Below, piece after piece: positions 17,483-25,038 of a stretch of DNA of 39,748 bases. The notes beneath the pieces were generated by a model that ran no database searches, was not told where the DNA came from, and worked only from the letters and a program-made list of their open reading frames with translations. Origin of the DNA: Halobacteriales archaeon (lineage in GTDB: Archaea; Halobacteriota; Halobacteria; Halobacteriales; SKNY01). The stretch lies in contig SKQO01000049.1 in NCBI GenBank assembly GCA_007118975.1, positions 1 through 39,748 on the forward strand, read 5' to 3'. Numbering within the stretch: the first letter of the stretch is position 1; every line of letters begins with the position of its first letter. The position numbers and the translations under genes were made by a program.

Positions 17483-18199
17483 TTAAAGGTGGGGTTGCTT
17501 ATTTGCGTACGAGATTCCCCACTCGCCGGACTGATCTCGAGAAACACTAGTCATGGCCGTATTCCCGAAGTAAAACCGTTTGCGCGGTGTTCGACGAGGT
17601 AAGTCCAGAAGGGCGGTGACAAGTTTGTCGCCGATGTTTCCATGAGAGACAACCAATACGTGATCGCCCTGCTCGTGCCTCGACAGAAGTCCCTGAAGCG
17701 CGAAATCTGCACGTGCGTACCCGGTCGCAAGGGTCCGGCGCTGCAACGGTAGCCACCATGCATCCGGCCACGGAAAGGGCTGATCTACGTGAATGCCCGG
17801 GAATCGCTCGGGTACCTCAGACAGTACGTATCGATACCGATCGTCTCGGGTGTCCGCCGTAACATCAACGTCATCCACCGGCATCGGCCAGGCCACGTAT
17901 TGATCGACATCACCTTGGTCGTCATCGAATCGTTCGATCCATCGCCTCGTATGGGTCTCGTAGAACATGGGCCAGACGTGCCACTCACACGCCAGACTCG
18001 ATTCTACGGCAGCCGCGGTTTCGAGCGCCCGCAACTGGCAACTGGAATAGAGTTCATCGACGCCTCCCTCGTCGGCGAGATACGCTCCCAAGGCGCGGGC
18101 TTGCTCGTACCCACGATCGGTAAGGGATGGGTTAGGACCACCGTCGTAGTTCGGTTTCACCGACGCTTTTTCGCCATGTCTGGTGATCGTGATCCGCAT
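17483..18199 (-). CDS. Histidine phosphatase family (phosphoglycerate-mutase-like) protein
   Basis: A 238-residue protein with the phosphohistidine motif T-R7-H8-G9-E10 at its N-terminus, a downstream Arg in YSSCQLRALETA (R57) and the C-terminal catalytic His in VLVVSHGNIGDKL. These are the core residues of the histidine phosphatase clan. It removes phosphate from an unknown small molecule or protein in the cytoplasm. Central residues 70-165 are longer than in minimal SixA-like members and Trp-rich. The ATG at 18199 is supported by a TATA-like element, and no family sequence lies upstream. Confidence 0.9.
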   Translation of the reverse strand: MRITITRHGEKASVKPNYDGGPNPSLTDRGYEQARALGAYLADEGGVDELYSSCQLRALETAAAVESSLACEWHVWPMFYETHTRRWIERFDDDQGDVDQYVAWPMPVDDVDVTADTRDDRYRYVLSEVPERFPGIHVDQPFPWPDAWWLPLQRRTLATGYARADFALQGLLSRHEQGDHVLVVSHGNIGDKLVTALLDLPRRTPRKRFYFGNTAMTSVSRDQSGEWGISYANKQPHL

Positions 18200-18223
18200 G
18201 TATCAACGGCATCCGACGCCGCC

Positions 18224-18231
18224 GTAAACGT
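18224..18231 (-). promoter_or_regulatory. TATA-like box of the histidine phosphatase gene
   Basis: The coding strand reads CGTTTACG, centred about 28 bp upstream of ATG 18199. Confidence 0.4.
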
Positions 18232-18343
18232 ATACCGTTCTGGCAGAACGGGGTCGTTATACGATACTCGCATGCTGGGCACCGGAGGAACACGTCCGAA
18301 AAAACGTCAACGAGTTCAGTCCGTTACGGAAAATTGCGGAGAA

Positions 18344-18375
18344 CGCCCCGTCCTGTCAGGGCGGGGATGAATCCG
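18344..18375 (+). repeat. Hairpin resembling an IS200/IS605-family end (relic)
   Basis: Bases 18346-18353 (CCCCGTCC) pair with 18359-18366 (GGGCGGGG, one G.T pair) around the loop TGTCA, then ATGAATCC follows. This arrangement resembles the end hairpins flanking TnpB (IS1341-type) genes in haloarchaea, as I remember them. No tnpA or tnpB frame is adjacent, so at most this is a relic or a solo end. Confidence 0.4.
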
Positions 18376-18843
18376 ACAGCGGCAGTACCCTCACGATTCA
18401 TTTCACCACGCCTGGTAAGCTGTTACACTAGTTAACTGCCGATGATCGTGTATTCAACAAGGCAACAACCTGGCCAGTTGGGTTAGGTTCCGGTGACCGC
18501 GAAACAAACCCAAATCGCAGCGCCCGCCTGGTTCATCCCGGCTCAGTGATCGTTCGAAGGACCACGAGTCGTTCGTGATGACCACAGGGTGTTGCTCGCT
18601 CGAACGACTTCGACGGTGGAAAAGGTCGGCGGCGGAGCCCGTGACCCATTGACCTAAACGGGCGTAGGGTTCCACAACGCTCGGGCGCTGCGGTGGAGGC
18701 CGCTGGGTGCGGAGATCCGATCCGCTACGCCCCACAAGGGGCTGAAACAGTGTCCACGAGCCCGCAAATTGCCGCCGGGGACGGTCAGAATGGCTGGACA
18801 CCATACACAGAGGTATCTCCGTCCGTTTAGGGTGGAGAGAAGG

Positions 18844-19968
18844 TCAAACCGGGATGTCCATTTCGCCCTCTTCGTCGAGCCACTCGCTATCCCAGTAGGG
18901 ATGGTTTTGGTCGCGACGGTAACAAGCCACCTCCCACTGATCGCCTTCCTCGAGTTCTGGGCGCTCTTCCGCGCAGATCTCCCGGGCTTTGGGACAGCGT
19001 GGATGGAACTTGCAGCCGCTCGGCGGGTTATCCGGATTCGGCGACTCGAAACTTCGCAAGGGGGTGTCTGCCTCAAGGCGCTCACGGGCTTCGTGGGGGT
19101 GCATGGGCATGGTTGCCCACTTGAGCACTTGTGTGTAGGGGTGTTGGGGATCCTCCAGTACCTCGTCGACATCCCCGTATTCGACGATCCGACCCATGTA
19201 CATCACGGCCACGTCGCCACCGACTTGGGACGTGATGTACCGGGCATGCTCTAGGTTGTGCGAAATAAACAGGAAAGACGTCTCGAAGATGTCCTGGAGT
19301 TCGAGCATGAGATCCATCAAATCGATGCTCAGAGACGGATCCAGGGCGCTGACCGGCTCGTCCATGAGAATCAGATCCGGTTCGAGTAGCATCGCTCGAA
19401 TGAGCGTTACGCGCTGTTGTTCCCCACCACTGAGCTCGTGTGGATACCGATCCTCGTACTCTTCGACGGGGGTCAACCCACATTCCTGGAACATGGCCAG
19501 AATGCGTTCCCGATAATCCGCCTTGCTGAGTTCCGGGTACCAGATCTTCAATGGCTCCTGGAGGGACGCCATGAGCGTCTTGTACGGATGCAGTGCGGCG
19601 CCCGGGTCCTGGTGAACGACTTGTAGCCCCTGCCGGGCCTCGGCCCACTCCATGTCGTCGATGACGTTCTTTTTATGGAGTTCCTGAAGGTCGTATCCTT
19701 TGTATTTCACACTCCCTTTGGTCGGTTCCTGGAGGCCTATGGCAGCCTTGCCGAGCGTCGTCTTCCCGCTGCCGGACTCCCCGATCAATGCCAGAATCTC
19801 GTTCTCTTCGATCTCTAAGTTGATACCATTGACAGCTTTGGTGGGTTGGGGAACCCAGCCGAGGTACTCCCTGATCGCTTGCGGCGTCGCTTGCTGGACG
19901 GCGGTTTCCTCGGTGAAGTGCACTTCGAGGTCTTCTATCGTGAGGATCGGTTCGTCTTCACCACTCAT
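18844..19968 (-). CDS. Opp/Dpp-type ABC transporter ATP-binding protein (OppF-like)
   Basis: A 374-residue ATPase with Walker A G63-ESGSGKTT, Q-loop VVHQDPGAALHP, signature LSGGE at 179-183 and Walker B LILMDEP with D203-E204, then the switch His in LFISHNLEH. The C-terminal oligopeptide-transporter domain has its usual Cys/His-rich segment (SGCKFHPRCP, EIC, VACY). It energises uptake with the second ATPase. It is the last gene of the four-gene operon and its start overlaps the preceding ATPase stop by 4 bp. Family members import peptides, but in haloarchaea also sugars or other solutes, so the substrate is open. Confidence 0.93.
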   Translation of the reverse strand: MSGEDEPILTIEDLEVHFTEETAVQQATPQAIREYLGWVPQPTKAVNGINLEIEENEILALIGESGSGKTTLGKAAIGLQEPTKGSVKYKGYDLQELHKKNVIDDMEWAEARQGLQVVHQDPGAALHPYKTLMASLQEPLKIWYPELSKADYRERILAMFQECGLTPVEEYEDRYPHELSGGEQQRVTLIRAMLLEPDLILMDEPVSALDPSLSIDLMDLMLELQDIFETSFLFISHNLEHARYITSQVGGDVAVMYMGRIVEYGDVDEVLEDPQHPYTQVLKWATMPMHPHEARERLEADTPLRSFESPNPDNPPSGCKFHPRCPKAREICAEERPELEEGDQWEVACYRRDQNHPYWDSEWLDEEGEMDIPV

Positions 19969-21032
19969 ACGTTCTCTTCACCCCCCTCCACGAGACTGGG
20001 ATGAATCGGGATTCGATCAGTCGCAACGTCAGGGTAGAAACACGCAACCTTGTGATTGGTCCCCTCCTCGCCACGAAGCTCGACCTCCTCGACGACACAC
20101 CGGTCGTCGGCGATCGGACATCTCGGGTGGAACGGACACCCCGATGGGACGTTAATGGGGTCGGGGGTCTCCCCCTCCACGGTATTTACGTCCTCCATTG
20201 CCATGTCGAGGTCGATGTGTGTCAGCGTCAACAATCTGGTATATGGATGTTCGGGGTTCAGGAGCACGTCGTCGATGTCCCCGATCTCGATAATATTGAA
20301 GGAATAAAACACAGCGAGTCGGTCCGCAAACCCGGCGACCATGGGAATGTCGTGACTGATGAACAGGAGCGTGAAACCGTATTCCTCCTTGAGTTCGTAG
20401 AGCAGGCTCAAGATCTCGCGTTGAACCAACAGATCGAGCCCCGCCGTCGGTTCGTCCAGGACAACGACCTCGGGATCAAAAATCAGGCCTAGCGCGAGCA
20501 ACGCGCGCTGTTTTTCACCGCCACTGAGTTCGTGTTGATAGGAACTCAGGATGCGCTCCGGTTCGAGGCGCAGGTCCTCGAGTACCTCACGCGCACGTTC
20601 CAGCCCTTCCCGTCGGTCGACATTGTGGGCGTCGAAGGTATCGGTGAAGTGACGCCGGACGGTGATGGTCGGGTTGAAGGCATTCTGCGCGGCCTGAGAA
20701 ACCATGACGATCTCCTCCCATCGGATCTGTCGGAGTTGGCGGTCTGTCACATCGAGGATATCGACGGGCTCTGCACCCTCCTCCGGGTAATAAAGAACTT
20801 CACCCGTCGTGATCCCCGGATCCTCGACAGCATCCATCAGCACCGACCCGAAGGTGGATTTGCCACAGCCGCTCTCGCCGATAATCCCGAACGTTTCGCC
20901 TCGCTTGATATCGACGCTTATGTCATTTAACACCCGAGCGCGACCGCGTGCCATGTCGAATGTAACGCGTGCATCGCGAATCTCGAGGACGTTATCCGTC
21001 TCTGCCCTGACCTCAGTTGCTTCTGCTGACAT
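19965..21032 (-). CDS. Opp/Dpp-type ABC transporter ATP-binding protein (OppD-like)
   Basis: A 355-residue ATPase with Walker A G52-ESGCGKST, Q-loop MVSQAAQNAFNP, signature LSGGE at 169-173, Walker B VVVLDEP with D193-E194 and switch His in LFISHDIPM. The C-terminal domain carries SGCPFHPRCP, DRC and VACF, the typical Cys-rich tail of this subfamily. It would pair with the OppF-like protein as a heterodimer on the two permeases. It lies 29 bp downstream of the DppC-like permease and overlaps the next gene by 4 bp (ATGA). Confidence 0.93.
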   Translation of the reverse strand: MSAEATEVRAETDNVLEIRDARVTFDMARGRARVLNDISVDIKRGETFGIIGESGCGKSTFGSVLMDAVEDPGITTGEVLYYPEEGAEPVDILDVTDRQLRQIRWEEIVMVSQAAQNAFNPTITVRRHFTDTFDAHNVDRREGLERAREVLEDLRLEPERILSSYQHELSGGEKQRALLALGLIFDPEVVVLDEPTAGLDLLVQREILSLLYELKEEYGFTLLFISHDIPMVAGFADRLAVFYSFNIIEIGDIDDVLLNPEHPYTRLLTLTHIDLDMAMEDVNTVEGETPDPINVPSGCPFHPRCPIADDRCVVEEVELRGEEGTNHKVACFYPDVATDRIPIHPSLVEGGEENV

Positions 21033-21061
21033 TGTTGGTAATTAATCTCGTCGTTTCCGCG

Positions 21062-22090
21062 TTAAAGCGTCCCCATCTGGGACTCTGCCTTTTCTGCACC
21101 CATCGACGCATCCTCATCGACCATCTCGTCCGAGTCCTGCTTCCGCTTGCGGTGTCTGGCCCGCACTCGCGGGTTGAACACCTGGTCGAACGCCTGAGCG
21201 AGAAGCGTAAATCCCACTGTGAGCCCAATCACTGTCACGAGCGGTACCACGATCCAGTGGGCCGCCTGCAGTGAATACATTGCACCGCCTTCCTGGTAGG
21301 CCATGTTCAATACAACCCCCCAGTTCTGCTGGTCGAAGGGGAGGATGCCCAGGAAATACAGAGCGACGGATGCGAACACGATGGCAGTCGCACCACCCAG
21401 GAAGCCGATGAAGATGTACGGCATCAGGTGGGGAAGGATGTCCTTGACCAGCAGGCTCGAGGTAGGCTGGCCATACGCCCGGGCAGCCTCGACATGCTCT
21501 TCATTTGCGATCGGGATGACTTGTGATCGAAGCACACGAGCCGTCCCTGCCCAACTCTGGATACTGAGGATAATCCCGATGAGGTAGGGATTGGTCGGCT
21601 CAAGAATCGCCGCCAGGATAATCAACAGCGGGATTCCGGGAATCGACATCGTCGTGTCGGTGAGCGTCATGATCACCTTGTCGGTGGTCCCGCCTATGTA
21701 GCCGGAAAACAAGCCCACCGAGACGCCGAGGAGGTTCGCAAAGATAGCCCCTGCCAGAATCATCTGGAGCATCGCCGGTGTCGCGTGAATCATCATGGCC
21801 GCCAAGTCCTGGCCCATCCCGTCCGTCCCGAGGGGGTACCGGAGGCTTTCGAACGGGGAAAGCATTCGGGGTGCTGCGTTCGGGCTAGTCGAGGGCCACA
21901 CCACCGTCCCGATCGTCCCCATCAAGAGATAAATCGTTAGCAGGATAATCCCGAAACGACCACGATAGTCGTCCCAGAGAATCTTTGTCGGTCCCCCAAC
22001 CCAGCGGTCGAACTCCCGCTCGTACTCCTGTAGTTTGGTTTCCTCGTAGTCCGCCTTGATCTCGAAGACTGAAGGTTCGTCAGTTCCCAT
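21062..22090 (-). CDS. Opp/Dpp-type ABC transporter permease (DppC-like)
   Basis: A 342-residue permease with a longer hydrophilic N-terminus, a first TM at FGIILLTIYLLMGTIGTVVW, an extracytoplasmic segment ending PLGTDGMGQDLAAMM (the family's GTDxxGRD-like element), then the binding-protein-dependent transport core of about five TMs. The cytoplasmic EAA-like loop reads EHVEAARAYGQPTSSLLVKDILPHL and contacts the ATPases. A charged C-terminal tail (RVRARHRKRKQ, then DEMVDEDASMG) follows. It starts 3 bp after the DppB-like stop. Confidence 0.93.
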   Translation of the reverse strand: MGTDEPSVFEIKADYEETKLQEYEREFDRWVGGPTKILWDDYRGRFGIILLTIYLLMGTIGTVVWPSTSPNAAPRMLSPFESLRYPLGTDGMGQDLAAMMIHATPAMLQMILAGAIFANLLGVSVGLFSGYIGGTTDKVIMTLTDTTMSIPGIPLLIILAAILEPTNPYLIGIILSIQSWAGTARVLRSQVIPIANEEHVEAARAYGQPTSSLLVKDILPHLMPYIFIGFLGGATAIVFASVALYFLGILPFDQQNWGVVLNMAYQEGGAMYSLQAAHWIVVPLVTVIGLTVGFTLLAQAFDQVFNPRVRARHRKRKQDSDEMVDEDASMGAEKAESQMGTL

Positions 22091-22093
22091 GAA

Positions 22094-23125
22094 TTATGCC
22101 TCCCTGCTCTCCTTGACGTCCGCCCGGGGATCGATCAAAGGGTACGTGAAGTCGGCGATTAGCGTGCCGATCACGAAGAGGATCGAAATGACGGCAAAGA
22201 CCCCCATCAAGACGGGGAAGTCACGCCTGATGGCGGCTTCAAACATGAGAAGTCCCATTCCCGGATACTGGAAGATCATTTCCATGATCACGGACCCCCC
22301 GATCAAGCCACCCAGTCCGATGACGACCCCCGTCCAGATCGGAAGGATCGCGTTTCGTGCGAGATACGTCGTTGCGATCCGGTAAGTGGACAGTCCGCGG
22401 AGCTGAGCGCTCCGTACATATTCTGAACCGAGCAAACGGATCGAGTTCGCGCGCAACCCGAGCGCCGATCCTCCGAAGCCGGTGATAATGAACGACAGCG
22501 CCGGTAGCGAAGCGTAGTAGAATACGGATAACACCCATTCGAGGTTCATTCCGACATCGGCTCGTGGATCAGCACGTCCACCGGTCGGGAACCATCCCAA
22601 CTGGAAGCCGAAAAAGTAGAGGAGGAAGATCGCAGCGATGAAGTACGGAACACCGCCGGTGAGGATCATGGTCACCGTCATCCCCACGTCGAACCTGCTG
22701 CCCTCCCAGTAGGCCATCAAGGAACCGAGAATGACCCCGACGACGAGTCCGTAGATCATTGCGATCGTCGAGAGGAATACAGTCCAAGGGGCGTAGGTCA
22801 GAATAAGGTCGCCGACGTCCGCATGTGGGGCAACGATGATGGATTCGCCCATCTCTTGGTGGATGAAGAAGTCGTACATGAAGCTATAATACTGGACGTG
22901 TATCGGTTCGTCCGGAGGAATGTTGATATACATTTCAATTACCTCCTGGACCTCCTCGGGTTGTGGATTCGGTGGCAATCCATACAAGTCCGGATTTTGA
23001 TAAATATCTTGTTCAAGCCAATCCATCGGTCCACCCGGCATGGACTTATTCATAAAAAAGGTGAGTGTCACGATAAGGTATACCGTGACAATGGCTTGAA
23101 TCATCCTGTCTCGCAGGTATGACAT
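22094..23125 (-). CDS. Opp/Dpp-type ABC transporter permease (DppB-like)
   Basis: A 343-residue permease. The N-terminal TM is followed by the usual large extracytoplasmic loop (about residues 30-100) and five further TMs. The EAA loop is EYVRSAQLRGLSTYRIATTYLARNAILP, the docking site for the ATPases. It is the first gene of the operon; ATG 23125 was chosen because GATATAA lies about 28 bp upstream and the further open frame to 23182 is not permease-like. No extracellular solute-binding protein gene precedes it, which is unusual for this family. Confidence 0.93.
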   Translation of the reverse strand: MSYLRDRMIQAIVTVYLIVTLTFFMNKSMPGGPMDWLEQDIYQNPDLYGLPPNPQPEEVQEVIEMYINIPPDEPIHVQYYSFMYDFFIHQEMGESIIVAPHADVGDLILTYAPWTVFLSTIAMIYGLVVGVILGSLMAYWEGSRFDVGMTVTMILTGGVPYFIAAIFLLYFFGFQLGWFPTGGRADPRADVGMNLEWVLSVFYYASLPALSFIITGFGGSALGLRANSIRLLGSEYVRSAQLRGLSTYRIATTYLARNAILPIWTGVVIGLGGLIGGSVIMEMIFQYPGMGLLMFEAAIRRDFPVLMGVFAVISILFVIGTLIADFTYPLIDPRADVKESREA

Positions 23126-23150
23126 GGTTATTATTGATGGGCGGACACGC

Positions 23151-23160
23151 TTATATCTTT
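23151..23160 (-). promoter_or_regulatory. TATA-like box of the ABC transporter operon
   Basis: The coding strand reads AAAGATATAA, centred 28-30 bp upstream of ATG 23125. Confidence 0.5.
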
Positions 23161-23471
23161 CTGGACAGTCATGGAGTGACACGGAAATTGCGGCGCCTTC
23201 ATCGAATTGCCCGGTTCAACGAGTGATCCGCATCAAATTCAACGCGCTGGTTTTGATGGGGTTGGCGGGGCCGAGAGGTTCGTTCCCGAGCGCCGGGAAC
23301 GCGTCGCTCGGGGTTCGGTCGCCCAGGACCTGCGGCACGTTTTGAGGACAGCCATACCGTCTGCCCGTCCGCTAGCCGACAAAATACCAAAACCTCGATA
23401 AAATTGGATTAGTCGTGTCGCCCGGGTGTAGAATGTACCTAAAAGCGGAGAACCGACCACCGAACCACGTA

Positions 23472-23479
23472 TGTATAAG
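23472..23479 (+). promoter_or_regulatory. TATA-like box of the zinc-ribbon membrane protein gene
   Basis: The plus strand reads TGTATAAG, about 30 bp upstream of ATG 23506. It supports that start over the GTG at 23485. Confidence 0.5.
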
Positions 23480-23505
23480 TACCAGTGAGAGACGAACTAA
23501 CGAGT

Positions 23506-23817
23506 ATGAGTGCCGGTGAACGACAGATCGTCTGCCGACAGTGTCGGGAGACGATCGCCTTCGATGCGGGGAGTTGCCCCCACTGCGGCACCGATATCAG
23601 GAAACGACTGACGTGGTTTATCGTGATCGGTGTGGGTATCCTGATCGCAGCCGCTTCGCTCTTCGAACTCGATTCGCTCATGGTGTTCTTCATCCTCGGG
23701 CTGTTGATGGCGGCGATCGGCGGGTACATCCTCTACGATCAACGCCAACGGCTTCAACAGGCTGCAGAGCAACCGATCGGGGGGACAACTGAAACTGAAG
23801 AAACCCTCGAACAGTGA
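23506..23817 (+). CDS. Zinc-ribbon, two-TM small membrane protein
   Basis: A 103-residue protein with a Cys4 zinc ribbon (C10-RQ-C13 and C24-PH-C27) followed by two TM helices (about 36-54 and 57-76), a basic YDQRQR stop-transfer segment and an acidic tail. This layout is common in haloarchaeal small membrane proteins of unknown function. No partner gene is evident; it is flanked by its own promoter. Confidence 0.82.
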   Translation: MSAGERQIVCRQCRETIAFDAGSCPHCGTDIRKRLTWFIVIGVGILIAAASLFELDSLMVFFILGLLMAAIGGYILYDQRQRLQQAAEQPIGGTTETEETLEQ

Positions 23818-23947
23818 GAAACAAGATCACGAGTATCTGAGCCTATTACCAGAACCGTCACGCGAAGAGCAGCGATAACTGCACTTTTTACGATACAGTC
23901 GCTATTATATTCGTCAACCTGACGGTCGGCCGACCGCAGTCAGTTGT

Positions 23948-24907
23948 ATGGACGCGCTTGTGAAAACCGCACCCGGTAACGGTAACGTCGAATTGCAACA
24001 ACGGGAACGGCCGACAATCGGAGAAACTGAGGTGCTGCTCGAAATCGCCTACTGTGGCATCTGCGGGTCGGATCTCCATATTTTCGATGGTGTGCACGAC
24101 TGTACGCCCCCGGTAACGCTCGGTCACGAATTCAGCGGGACAGTCATCGAAGCGGGCGATGAGGTCTCGACCCTCCACGTTGGTGATCGTGCCGGGTTTC
24201 GTCGGACCTGGAGTCCCTTCCCGGGAGTCGACGCAGACGGTGGCTTCGCCCGGTACATGAAAGCACCGGCAGAGCACCTGTGGGCCGTTCCTGACGCGCT
24301 GTCATTCGAGGAGGCCACTCAGTTCGAATCCGTTCGGCCGCCGATGACAATCGTCCGCGACATGGCTGATCTCCAGGCCGGCGAGAAGGTGGTCGTTACC
24401 GGTCCCGGCCCGATCGGCCTGCTCGTTACCAACGTCGCCAGCATGGATGGCGCGGGTCACATCACCGTCCTCGGGACAGACGCGGACGCAACAACCCGGC
24501 TTCCGGCAGCGTTGGAACTTGGTGCCGATAAGACAGCAACATTCTGCGATACTGCACTTACATCGATCGAGGATCACCCGCCCGATGTCTGGTTCGAAAC
24601 CTCCGGGGCCGCTCCGGCGATCGAGGCTGCAGCCGATTACGTTGCTTCTGGAGGTAGAATTGTCGTGAGTGGAATGGGGAGTGGCCCTTACAATCTCGAC
24701 ATGCGTCGAGTGGCCCGGCGAAACATCACGATTCGTGGCAGATGGGGCGGCAAAAACGAGTATGTCGAACCTGCTGCCGATGCAATGATCGCGGGCGATT
24801 TGAACGTCTCGACCATCATCTCGGATATTTTGCCACTTGCCGACTGGGAAACCGGGTTCGAACTTGCACGATCCGCCCAGGGGATCAAAGTACTCTTGGA
24901 GCCGTGA
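23948..24907 (+). CDS. Zinc-type alcohol dehydrogenase without the structural-zinc lobe
   Basis: A 319-residue MDR dehydrogenase with an intact catalytic-zinc region: C39-G-S-D-L-H44 and G59-H60-E61-F62. The segment that normally holds four structural-zinc cysteines after GDR is replaced by a short stretch, GFRRTWSPFPGVDADGG (about 83-99), without cysteine. The usual EPLAV helix also reads FESVRPPMTIVRDM. The nucleotide site is VVVTGPGPIGLLVTNVA. The length is roughly 25-50 residues below typical members. It probably oxidises an alcohol or polyol in the cytoplasm. A T/A-rich element (TATTATAT, 23903-23910) lies about 40 bp upstream. Confidence 0.88.
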   Translation: MDALVKTAPGNGNVELQQRERPTIGETEVLLEIAYCGICGSDLHIFDGVHDCTPPVTLGHEFSGTVIEAGDEVSTLHVGDRAGFRRTWSPFPGVDADGGFARYMKAPAEHLWAVPDALSFEEATQFESVRPPMTIVRDMADLQAGEKVVVTGPGPIGLLVTNVASMDGAGHITVLGTDADATTRLPAALELGADKTATFCDTALTSIEDHPPDVWFETSGAAPAIEAAADYVASGGRIVVSGMGSGPYNLDMRRVARRNITIRGRWGGKNEYVEPAADAMIAGDLNVSTIISDILPLADWETGFELARSAQGIKVLLEP

Positions 24908-25038
24908 AGATTCAATCGATGGCGTGACCCCAGGAGTAGGCCAGGGGCTCATTCCCCCCGGTAGCGCGACCGCTCGCCGGAGCAGGTGAGACGACGGTTT
25001 GATGCATGGAATGTCGAGGAATTCCCTATAAGGATTGA

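Larger units (their letters stand above)
18200..18843. other. Gene-free 644-bp spacer with an IS-end-like hairpin
   Basis: No intact gene is supported. A minus-strand open frame at 18454-18804 has Arg/Ser/Pro-rich shadow composition rather than the acidic composition of its neighbours. The left part holds the histidine-phosphatase promoter and the hairpin listed separately. The right part may be decayed mobile-element or gene sequence. Confidence 0.5.
23126..23505. other. Divergent 380-bp spacer, no gene seen
   Basis: It holds the promoters of the transporter operon and of the zinc-ribbon protein. Between them a short inverted repeat (GTTCCC ... GGGAAC, near 23281-23301) is visible. No recognisable remnant of a solute-binding protein was found. 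Confidence 0.5.

Noticed and set aside
18454..18804. 116-codon minus-strand frame in the gene-free spacer
   Set aside because: Composition is basic and Ser/Pro-rich, no motif, no promoter; considered as a transposase remnant but not recognisable.
23281..23301. Inverted repeat GTTCCC...GGGAAC as an operator or terminator
   Set aside because: Short, G+C-rich, distant from both promoters and without a T-tract; may be chance.
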